Source: Gonapodya prolifera JEL478 (taxonomy: Eukaryota > Monoblepharomycota > Monoblepharidomycetes > Monoblepharidales > Gonapodyaceae). Taken from it: a stretch of 64,000 nucleotides of DNA. The notes beneath the pieces were generated by a model that worked only from the letters and a program-made list of their open reading frames with translations, was not told the origin of the DNA and did no database searches. Below, in pieces: positions 48,385 to 58,344 of this stretch; position 1 is the first letter of the stretch; each line of letters opens with the position of its first letter. Location of the stretch: positions 724,910 to 788,909 of the forward strand of contig KQ965736.1 of NCBI GenBank assembly GCA_001574975.1, given 5' to 3'. Both the position numbers and the translations under genes were made by a program.

Positions 48385-50759
48385 GGGGAGAACATGAGAC
48401 GCATGTTTCTAGTTTTATTTTTACTTGTTTAGGAGAGAAGTATTCACTTAATCTAATCTCACCATTCGTTCCACAAAGAGAGCGAGGGCGAGGAGAAAAT
48501 CCTTCCCAAACATTGACACCTCCAATGATGGTGGTAGTGTAAACGCTGGTCGCCGACGACACCCAGACAAGAGTGTCACCGCCTGGAACACCAATTGTGT
48601 AGCGATGTCACGATAATCTCCATCCCAATCCCCGATACCATTACCAATACCGCACCGTCACCCCAATTGCCAACCGGCAGGGAGTAAAGTACCGCATCTA
48701 CAGCAGTGTCCAGGCATCCACGTTCGTCGTGTCCAGTCCTGCGCAACTCTCCAGTCTGCAGTGTGGCCTAGTATACCCGCGCTGCCATTACCCACCGCGC
48801 GGACAGTCCAATTACCAACCGGGTTGCAGCATTGGGAGCAAAGAGCACGACTGCTGCGTTAGAGGGCAAGTACGAGTGCCGAGGAATTACGGGGAGGTTT
48901 GTAAAGTGTGAGACATCAAACATGAATTGGAGAACAGCACCGCAATCCGGTGACGAAGGTAAATTGTCCTGATGACCCGGTGCTGTGAGCGATACGCAAA
49001 ATGTCACTCTGCAATTCCAATATTGAAGGTCAGTTGAACAAGGGCAGAGCAAAAGATGGAGGAATAGGTCAGTCAATGACGAAGGGGAGAAGTTCCATGC
49101 ACGACTGACAGAACAAACTTCCTTTGGTCTTCCCCAAGTACCAGGCACAAAGAAAAGCGAGGGCGACAGCGTGAGCAAGTCGGCACTTCGTTGCAATCGT
49201 TTCATCACAAGCAGATGTCGATGGTCGAGTAGACGACAGGGAACACCAGGCGACCCATAGCTCCTTTATGCCATACGGATGGTCCATGTACATGTTAAGC
49301 GTCGTCCGGCCATCGATGGTGCCGAGAGGATGGGTCAATGAAAACTTCCGTATCATCCTCACGAATGAACTTGAAGAGGAGCTTGTCTAGAAGAGCGTAG
49401 GGCAGGAACAAGGCACCCGTATGCTTCTGGATGCTTCCTTTTGGTTGATAACGTCGTATCGCGCTTCTTCGGGTCCGGTGTTCCATGACTGTAATTCCAT
49501 GGTGACCGAACCGGCGACCAAATGGTCTACCCTTTGACATACCAAGAATCTTGCGGCTACCTTCCACATAGAGGTAGCTCTGAGACCTTGAGTGTGACAA
49601 GGGGTAGCAAAAGGAAGCCTGTTTTGGGTCGACATCTAGCGATTCGTCTGTTGAAGTTGTACACGAACGTCGAACAACAGTGGTCCGGACTCGGACGTCG
49701 AGAATATTGCTGAAGTTAATGGTTTGAATGAGATGAGCGCAGGTTTGGGTACGTTCATAGTGAGCGCCGAGAGCGCAGAGCCCAACCGGGTGCAACACTT
49801 GACCGACTCGCTTTAACTCTCTGCTCCCTTTGGGTTTCTTGTTTCATATTCTACATGATTGGAATGATTCTCGTTGCTCTTGCTGCAATCGACTTTGCTA
49901 TGTGTGTTTGGAGTGAGAAAAATTGGGCTGGGCAAGTCGTTCGTGCATTGCTGCTCATTCGGAAAAGACATGGTTCATGCGGAGGGTGCGCGCCACTTGG
50001 CATGCGCTAAATCTTTCCAACTCAAACACAAAAACAAAGGAATACTGATCCATCTGCGTGCGATGGCGGTGCGAAGTGTGTGTGTGTGGGTGTAAGAGTG
50101 TAGCAATGTGTAGCGCCGTTTAGCGAAGGACAAGGCGTGCTGTTAGCTGTGGATCATAGCACGTAGTCTTTGTGGTGTGATGTTTGCCGAGTATCTTGAC
50201 GCGAGTGCTAGCGGATGACGGTTTGTTGGTCGAGGGAGGTGCTCCCATTCAACACCATTACTTTCTCGGACACCAGGTCATGAATAACAGTTCATTACAC
50301 GTGAAGACCATTATGAATAAATGCACGAGTTCCCTTCCATCCACGCGAAACTCATGCGCCAACCACTCACAACTCATTCTGTCCACCGGTGTGCACCCAC
50401 CCCTCCGCCCCCACCCATCTGCACACTGCCCAGCGGCACGTAGCACACCGTTCCACCACGCTATCAAATCCCTCGGCGTAATTCGAAAGGCCCGATTACT
50501 CGCGGTCAGAGTGGATCGAATCATTTGGTGGAGCAAAAATCGCCAACTCGTATTAGCGCTCCTGCATTGTTGGTGATTTGCCGGAGCAATGGGACACGGA
50601 GCACATGTGGAGGACGACTCGAGGCCTACGCGCTGTTAGAAGCGACAGAGGACGCAGCCACCCTCTTTTTGGGGGTCATTAGTTGATGACGGCATCAACT
50701 CCCGGCAAGCAGGATTCAATGAAAACATGAAATTTACACATATTTACAACACAGTTAAT
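48385..50759. other. 2.4-kb region without a confident gene
   Basis: This lies between the stop of a plus-strand ABCG gene and the stop of a minus-strand F-box-like gene. Both strands were read. The minus strand between about 48770 and 49800 carries several overlapping medium frames (for example 49295-49798, 167 codons, and 48768-49208). A start near 49757 gives MNVPKPALISFKPLTSAIFS. I could not join these into a protein I recognise. They may be a small lineage-specific gene, a decayed gene or chance. A TG-rich tract lies near 50076-50098. No RNA gene seen. Confidence 0.45.
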
Positions 50760-53109
50760 TCAAATGACGGGCATCACAATTCGTTGCACAAAGTTTTCCA
50801 GACTCTCTCGAAACAACACAACAGGAGATCCCTCAATGCGTACCTTCCGGGCACACTTCTTCACCTCTCTCAGAGTATACTCAAATTGTCTGCACCACAA
50901 CTCCTGCACCTTTTCACCTAATGTGGCTCCCCTAGCAGTTTGGATTCCCCGACCTCGAAGTACCTCATCCACGTATTGCCGACAATCTTCTTTGTGAAGG
51001 TGCAACCAAGTCCGCTCTGCCATCTGGAGAACCTTTTCGACAAGCGCGTCCAGACCCCGACCGTTGTAGCTGTCAAACACCGACATCTCCAGCGCAGCCG
51101 ACATCTCTCTGTCGATTTCGGCAGTGGCACCCCGTTCCTCCACAAACTGCCACAGAATCTGCACGTGGCACGGCGAGACCCACCACCCGCATCGCTCGGC
51201 AAGAGCCAAGACTTTCTCTGCCACGTCACCGCGTTGCCGGAACTCGTCCGCTTCCACCGCCTCGCCAGCCGTTCCAGCCTTGCAGTTCATTGCAAGGCGA
51301 TCAAGTGCCCTGCTGCACTCGGCATATTTCCTCAAAGCGCATTCGAACGCGACGTGTGCCAACACACCACTTGGCGTGAAAGTGCAGTGCGGCATCCACG
51401 AAAGGTGTCCAGCAGGACTCGGCGATCCCGAAGGGTCGATAGCGAACATGCGAACCAACGTGCGCGGACAATGTGACAACGGGCGGGTCACGGCGGCAAG
51501 TGCCGCAGACTCCCAGTCCGGCACAATTGTCGAGACGTGAAGAAGCCAGTTGCGGGTTGGCTGGTCGTGGTCCTTATGCGATGCGGCGTCAGCGAGGAGG
51601 GCGAAGAAGATGGATACTGCAGTTGGTGAGGCACGAGATCGACCGGGGGAAATAGGACGTGCAACACTGTTGGAAGGTGTTGACTCCGCGATCACGTTCG
51701 TGAGGAGGGCGACAAGTTCGTCGTTCCAGTCGTCAGGCTTTTGTAAAAGGTACGCTCTGACGATATCCACCGCGTACAGAGAGATGGTTTCAGGCCACGC
51801 GACCCCGACGCTCCATATAAAATCTCCATCCAGCTGTAATGTGTCGTCCTTCTTCTTGCCTTTCTGTCTACCTTTCTTCTTGTCCTTGTTCTTGTCCTTG
51901 TTCTTGTCCTTGTTCTTGTCCTTGTCCTTGGCACTTGCTCTTCGCACAATTAACATCCGGTCGAGGTTTCTTCTCGCCGCCGCCTCAATCCTGGCATCAG
52001 GAAACGCAATCGCTGCCATCCTAAACCGTTCCGCCCTTTCGAGGGGTTCCAACGAGCATAAATGGTGGAACAGCATCTGAGGGAGCCCGTCCCGTAGCAC
52101 CACCGATCTCGCCATGGCGGGGAGGGCCGAAGCAATACGGGGGAACATGCGGTGTGCAACAAGAGAGGCCCAGAAACGCGATCGAAACGGCGTGAACGAC
52201 ATGCCGTTGCGGCACCACGTCTCGAGGAGGGACGGAGGAGTGACGACGAGGCGATCCACAACGTTTTCAACAGAAAAAGACAGCCACCAACTCCGGCTCA
52301 TCCAGAGCCATCTCGCGAAATCCACAGCGAAGCCCTGCGACCCGAGCTCAACGAGCTTCGCATGCACTTCCCGCATCCTCTGTTCCAAAGCATCCGTTCC
52401 AGAAACGCTTTCGGACCGGACCGCGCCGGTGAGGTGGAGGAAGAGCTCCATGTCGTTGAGCGATTTAGGGTGAGGGTTGAAGGAGACACGTAGTGGAACG
52501 TCATCCTCCAGGTAATGTGTTCTATTGAAAAGTGTAGAGTCCTGAAAAAGCTGTACATAAAACTTTGTGTAAGGGGCTGAAAAATGCCACTTTGAGTTTT
52601 GAGGAATGCCTACCAACCTCGGGGTGGAACCGCCGTTCACACTCATCGATCGCCCATTGTTCGATCTCCTCTTTCCAGGTGTTCCAGCGCTGCCGCCGCT
52701 CCGTTTTCTCCTCGAGAGAAGCGGAACCGCGCATTCTAAGTTCCTCAGACCAAGCTGCGCTCCGAGCCACACGTTGTAAAGTGTACCGAGAGACATGCGC
52801 CCCCATCACAGCAAGGCGTCCGAGGAGCGCGGGGGTGAGGAGGTTGCGGTAAGCTGGGGTGGTTGCGAGCGAGGGTAGGACGGAGAATTTGCCAAATCTG
52901 ATCAGGAGAGCGAGGATAAGGGAGCGAGACGTCAGGCTCTGTGGCAAGGTGACTCACTTCAGCAGAAACCAGCGAGCCTGGACAGTTTTATCGCGCCCGA
53001 CGCTCCAGAATATTCGGCAGGTGAGAACAAGGGAGGAAGGGTTCTCGACGGACATGAAGATCCGTTCCGCGACGAGAAGGGGGATGTCGCCTTTCATCTG
53101 GTGAGGCAT
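50760..53109 (-). CDS. F-box-like protein with Lys-Asp-Lys-Asn repeats
   Basis: Three exons, about 735 residues. ATG 53109 (or MKGD at 53097) gives IPLLVAERIFMSVENPSSLV and LTCRIFWSVGRDKTVQARWF. A 60-nt intron joins to LLKFGKFSVLPSLATTPAYR and LLTPALLGRLAVMGAHVSR. A second intron (GTTGGT...TTTCAG) leads to DSTLFNRTHYLEDDVPLRVS and the long last exon. The N-terminal 45 residues have the spacing of an F-box (I-P-x-x-V-x-x-x-I-F ... L...C+xW). That would suggest a substrate adaptor of an SCF ubiquitin ligase, but no leucine-rich repeats or kelch blades follow. The C-terminal region is helical and mixed charge, perhaps ankyrin- or HEAT-like repeats too worn to identify. A lysine-rich simple repeat sits in the middle. 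The F-box call is tentative. Confidence 0.65.
51878..51930 (-). repeat. Simple repeat encoding KDKN/KDK run
   Basis: About four copies of a 12-nt unit encode alternating Lys-Asp-Lys-Asn in the F-box-like protein, followed directly by a basic GRQKGKKK stretch. Unlike its flanks this is near-perfect at the DNA level, so it is a young expansion prone to length variation. Confidence 0.85.
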
Positions 53110-53469
53110 TGGTATCGATGGCAGGGGGATTCTGTCGGACTTGGCTTAGGAATGGAAGGGCGATTGCAGCCCACGCTCAGAGTGCTGGCCATTGGGGAAT
53201 GCTTGAGGTGTTCACTCGCCCGAATGAGCGAAATGAGCGAGAGTTTATCCGGCAGGCAACTCGTGTAATTACTATTGCAAATTCTCAATATATCACGTAG
53301 ACAAATGGGTATCACAAACGGGAATTATCGCCATTGGGAGTGCAGCCCTTCGCAGGTCGTTTGACTTTGCGCGGAGTTCGACAACTCGCGTTTCTCGGTC
53401 GATTCTCGGGTTCACGAGAGCAGCACAGCAATGAAACCCGTCCGACCGCAGCACACACCGATATTCTGA
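53110..53469. other. Divergent intergenic region (F-box-like gene / CCDC96)
   Basis: 360 bp between two start codons pointing apart. Small frames here have no support. No repeat or RNA gene recognised. Confidence 0.5.
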
Positions 53470-56098
53470 ATGTCGGACGCTCCCAGCGCAGATCCGCCCA
53501 GCAGCGCGGGTGCGCGGCCACCGACGGATTCCCCTGCAGCCACCGCGCAGTCCGGGTCATCCGCAAAGCTCGCAAACAAGTCGTCCTCGCGCGCATCCCT
53601 CGCTCAACAAAAGTCAAAGCCATCCTCGCCCAAGCCACGCACGCCCACCTCTGCGCGATCAAGACCTCACTCCGCCTCCGCCTCGGCGTCAAAGCCCAGC
53701 TCCGCAAGCACATCGCAGCAACCTCCGCTGCCTCCCCTCCCTGCAACCGATCCACAACCACCCGGGGATCCCATCCAAAATGAAGCCGCCGCCGCGCAAG
53801 TGCAAGTGCAGGCGCCGGACGCGGCGGCGCCGTCCTCGGCGGGGGCGGACACGCAGCAGCCGGCAGAAGGAACAGGAGCACCTACGTCGGATCCTGCTTC
53901 AACAGGCGCAGTCGAGACTAGCGAGACTATAACAGCTCCTGGCGAGCCCACTGCCGCACCAAACGACGGTCCTGCTGGAGAGGGGGCCCCTCCTGCTTCG
54001 GGGTCGGGAGGGGACGCTGGTGGGACCACGGAACAACACTTGGCGGACGGCACCGGCACCACTCCCAACGCCAATCCTGCCAGTCAGCCCGTCGCAACGG
54101 AAGCCAACGAGCAACCCTCCGTTGCGGGAACAGAGCAGGCGCAAGCACAGCCGTCCCCACCTGCCCAGCCCACGACCGACACTTCCGTCCCGGCAGACAC
54201 ACCACACACCGTCGACACCGTCCCCAATCCCGACCAACCTCTGCCTCTTCCGCCCACTTCCGACTCTCCTGCTTCTCCCTCCGACCAGACTGACCCCTCT
54301 AACACCGCACCCGTCGCAGACCCGACACCACTCTCAGAACCTGGCCTCGCTGTTGTGTCTGTCGTACCGCAACAAGAACAAGAGCAGACACAAGAGCTCG
54401 CACCCGACCCCGAACCCGAGCAAGACCGCCCCCCACCAATCGACCGAGACGACGTGGTCCGCAAGATCCGCGGGTCGCTCGACATGCGCGACCGGATGAA
54501 GGCCCAGGGGATGCTGTTGCAGAATAAGCTGTCCGAGTATTTCAGGAAGAAGAGGGTGCGTTGAGCTGGAGTTGGGGGGTAAGGGGTGAGGTGCTCCTGG
54601 TGCAGAAGGTGCACGTGAGGTGATTGATGTGTGGTCGGCTGGGGAGTTTGGGGATTGGTGAATCGGGATACCTGGATTGCACGGTCGACCGGTGGGGGGT
54701 GATGTTGGTCCGGGTGCGGAAGGAGGGGGCGCACGTGAGGTGATTGAAGTGTGCTCGGTTGGGGAGCTTGGGGATTGGTGGATGGGGATGCCCGGATTGC
54801 ACGGTCGACCGGGGCACTTGCGCTTGCACCCTTATGTTACATTTCGTCCCTCCCAACCCATTCCACCTGCCACCTCCCACCTCCCACCCCTCCAGGCCGA
54901 CGACGCGCCCGACTCTGCCAAATCCAGCGCGGACCACGACCAGCGCTACTCCACCTCACTCGCGCAGCTCCAATCCCTCCAAGCTCAACTCCGCGAGCTC
55001 GAGCACACCACGACGTCCTCGATCACCGCTCAGACGGACCAGCTTCGTGCCCGGCAGGAGCAGGTCTCGCTCGTGCAGCAGGAGTACGCCAAATTCAAGC
55101 GCGGTACGGCCCTGGGCGCCGAGTCGGCCCGTACGGGCGAGCAGCTGGGCAAGAAGGCCCTCGAGAGCTTGGAGACCGCCGAGGCTAGGAAGGAGGCCGA
55201 GGTGGCCGCGGTCAGGTTGGAGAATATTAAGCTGAGGAATAGGTTGAGGAGGCAGGAGGCGTTGTTGAGGCAGAAGGTGGGTGGGTGAGCGGGGGTTTTT
55301 GGGACGTTTGGGGAATGTGTGTGCGCTGACGTTTGTTATGCACTGTGTTGGGAACCAACCCGACGCAAACTCGGTTTGTCGGGCACCCACCAGGAAGAGC
55401 TTGCGGACGGGCTTCACCTGATCGACTTTGAGCAGCTCAAGATCGAGAACCAGACCTACAACGAAAAGATCGAGGAACGCAACGAGGAGCTGCTCAAGCT
55501 GCGCAAGAAGATCACCAACGTCGTGCAAGTTCTCACGCACGTAAAGGAGAAACTCCACTTTGTCCAGGTACGTTGCGCACCTCGCCGGGGTGGGGTGTGT
55601 GGTGCCCTGTACCGGGCTTGGTCTCATTGCCGTGACCGTGAACTTGCTTTGCAGAACGAAACGGTCCACCTCCGCGAGACCTTGTCCACCCTCGACGCCG
55701 AGGTGAACCAAGAGCGAGACGCGCTGCCCCTGGCCAAGCACGAGGCGAACCAGCTCCGAAAGATGAACGCGCAGCTCAAGCAGCGCAACGGTTTGCTCGG
55801 AAACGTGCCCCTCTTGAGGGACTTTGAGCGGAAAGTGGTACGTGTTGTGGACGTAGTGTGCTGCAAATGGAGACACGGTCTAAATGAGGCGACCCTGCAG
55901 GACGAGTCCGAGGAGCTGCAGCGGCAGGCGGATGAGTTGAGGGCGGAGAACAGGTGCGTCACTGCGTTCTGCTCTTTGGGCAAGACCTGTGTTCACCCAT
56001 GTCCGTTGCTCAGCGCAATCAACCACCAAATCTCGCGCGTTAAGCGGCGCATTGCCAAAGCTCAGTTGCTGGGATTTCCGGCGGGTGTGAAGATGTAG
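53470..56098 (+). CDS. CCDC96: CCDC96 (CFAP184) flagellar coiled-coil protein
   Basis: CCDC96 and its partner CCDC113 form a complex near radial spoke 3 of the ciliary axoneme. Six exons: 53470-54555, 54896-55276, 55394-55567, 55655-55837, 55901-55953 and 56014-56098, giving 653 residues with every phase consistent. The first about 325 residues are Pro, Ala, Thr and Glu-rich and disordered, as in animal CCDC96, ending in RMKAQGMLLQNKLSEYFRKK. The coiled coil then carries the family core HLIDFEQLKIENQTYNEKIE, ERNEELLKLRKKITNVVQVL, THVKEKLHFVQNETVHLRET, QLRKMNAQLKQRNGLLGN and PLLRDFERKV, ending with INHQISRVKRRIA. The related CCDC113 lacks the long acidic N-terminus, so CCDC96 is the better call. 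Intron 1 is 340 bp because of a tandem duplication. Confidence 0.93.
54611..54813 (+). repeat. Direct duplication, period 120 bp, inside CCDC96 intron 1
   Basis: The core 54611-54693 recurs at 54731-54813 with about ten differences in 83 bp, and weaker similarity extends to the left of both copies with a small indel. The units begin GCACGTGAGGTGATTGA and end GCACGGTCGACCGG. The duplication accounts for most of the excess length of this intron over its neighbours. Confidence 0.9.
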
Positions 56099-56289
56099 AT
56101 GTTACGGGGGCTATATGTATTTTCGTATTTCATTAATGACGTGTTGCGATCCGACATGGATATTTCGCTTATCTAAAGCGCGGGTTTGAGAGCTAAATAA
56201 TAAAAACGTGGACAACCAATGAACGTTGCTGTGGCCTCAGTCAGTCCGCTCTCCAATCTTCACCGATCTGCGAAGAAGCGACACCATCG

Positions 56290-58278
56290 ATGGGACTGTT
56301 TGGAAAGCGAAAGCCGGATCCCGCAGATGCACCCGCAGAACGTCCGCCCCAACCGGACCCGAATCCACCCCCTCCCGCCTTTGTGGAACCTGTGGGGAAG
56401 ACCAAGGAAGCGAAAACCGGGAAGAGCCTCACCCGACAAAACTCAACGTTTCCTGAGAAGCCGCCGTCAAAGGAAGAGGGCAAGAAAGCCGGGCGGATGG
56501 AGGGTGCAGGTCCGCCCGAGGATCGCCCACCGCCCGTGAAGAAGCAAGGGAGCAAGTTTGGGATCGATCCGAAGAAGGCCGACGGGAAGAGCAAGGAGGA
56601 GGACGTTTCTAAAAAGGATGGAAAGCATCCTGATGGGGGGATGAAGAAGAAGGAGGACGGGAAGAAGAAGGACGATCACAAGTTGGATGCCCAACCGAAA
56701 GATGACGCCGAAACGAAGGGCAAATCGCAAAAGAAGAAGGTGCCTTTATCTAAAGGACAGTCTTTGGCAGTGGTAGAGCATCCTCATGACGTGGTCGGGA
56801 AGGAGACAGCAGCCAATGACACTAAAAATGTGACGTTGGGGAAAGGCAAACCCGCTGAAAGCGCCAAAAAAGCGTCCAAGTCGTCTACAGAAGAGAGCAA
56901 AAGCCGATTGCGGAAAGAGGCCACAAAAGATACCACCCCAAGCAAGGACGAGCACGAATTTTCGGACAATGGACGACATCCACGTCGAGCAGATGATCGA
57001 GGATACCTATCGTCGGACGCTGAATCGGACTATTATGAAGTGGAATCTCGGAGGCGTCGCCAAAGATTGGCGACCGAGCGGGAAGCTGATCGAGCGCAGA
57101 AACGACGGCGACCCTCGTCGGCCATCAAAGCAATAAAATCTCCGAGCAGGTGGGACGATCGAGGTGCATGATTATGCAAAGGATTTTGATTGCGACGAAT
57201 GTGTGAATTGTGGTTAGGGTGCTGCTGGCACGGGCGTCCATGGGTGGTCCCGACAATGCACAAGCAGCGGTAGGTCTTCATGTCGGTCAGATGTCTTCCC
57301 GTCTCTCACTTCACATTGCACCATCAGAATTCACTTCGAGTCTACTACAGGGGTAAGCTCGATATGGAACGGCGCAAGTACTTGAGTCTGGAAGCGGAGA
57401 AAAAATGTGAGCAAGAAGCACGTTGCATCCCCCAGCAACGACTCAAATGCGCTTTCTTTTGCAGTTCTGGTAGGTAGAGTAAAGGAGTTGGAAATCGACC
57501 TGGCGAAAGCAAAGTCGAGCACATTGAAGGAAGCGAGACCGCAGGAGGGAAAACTCGGTAAGTTCAGAGTCCCAATCTTGTCCCCTGTATTCAAGAGCTG
57601 ATTCTTTTTTTTTTCAGTTCTTGACTTGCGGTTTCAAATAAAAATGCAGCAGCTGGAAATCGCGAAGTTGAAAGAAAGTCTTCACTCAATGGAGCGGCGG
57701 ATACAAGATGAAGCAAAGGTAGGCCAGAGTGGTTTCCAGCGAGAGACCATTGGCAACCATCCCTGTTCTCGAAACCGAAGGCGAATGAAAAACTTCACCA
57801 CCAAATCGATAACCAAAAGGAAATAGGTGCAAGGTGCGTCAGAACCATTTAATTTTATGGCTCGTTCAATCAGTGATCCACACCCTTCATAATGATGCAG
57901 ACACGAGAGTCATAAAAAAGCACAGTGAGTGAAGTAAGTCAGGACACAAACAACTTCAGCCAACAGACACGTATCAGGCTTGCAAATATCGTCAAAGACC
58001 GCGGAGAGCTCGAAACAAAGTTCCGACAACTGCAAATGGAACTCGCGAAAGAACGCAAAGCGAAAGAGTGGAAGGGAGTAATGAATGCTCAGCTTGAATT
58101 GGAACGCCAAGAGCAGTTTACGACCAGCTATCGACGAGATGTTGCTTCTGGAGATGAAACGTACGTAGCACAACTGGCGTCAGCCGGTGTGAAGCTGTCT
58201 TACCCGATTCGCACCAAAAGGGAGGGCGCGACACGACGAAAACCCCGAGCGGTAATAGCTCCCGCCAACGACGAATAG
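56290..58278 (+). CDS. Lys-rich, coiled-coil protein of unknown family
   Basis: I do not recognise this protein. The first exon from ATG 56290 is about 290 codons of Lys, Asp, Glu and Pro-rich disordered sequence starting MGLFGKRKPDPADAP, with KKKEDGKKKDDHK-type runs and EVESRRRRQRLATEREAD near its end. Short exons follow and join in phase: VLLARASMGGPDNAQAA, then NSLRVYYRGKLDMERRKYLS, FLVGRVKELEIDLAKAKSST and VLDLRFQIKMQQLEIAKLKE. One or two exons of uncertain border come next. The last exon encodes RLANIVKDRGELETKFRQLQ, NAQLELERQEQFTTSYRRDV and a basic end RTKREGATRRKPRAVIAP, stopping at TGA 58278. The MG start followed by basic residues could be N-myristoylated, though position 6 is Lys rather than Ser/Thr. 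It sits 190 bp after CCDC96 on the same strand and converges on TERT. Confidence 0.7.
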
Positions 58279-58344
58279 TCTCCCTATCATAATATGTTGG
58301 ATATTTACATATGTTGTCTTCGTGATGGATTATTATTGCATTAT

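Noticed and set aside
49295-49798. 167-codon minus-strand frame as a gene
   Set aside because: It cannot be extended through plausible splice sites and I recognise no family, so I describe it only within the gene-poor region.
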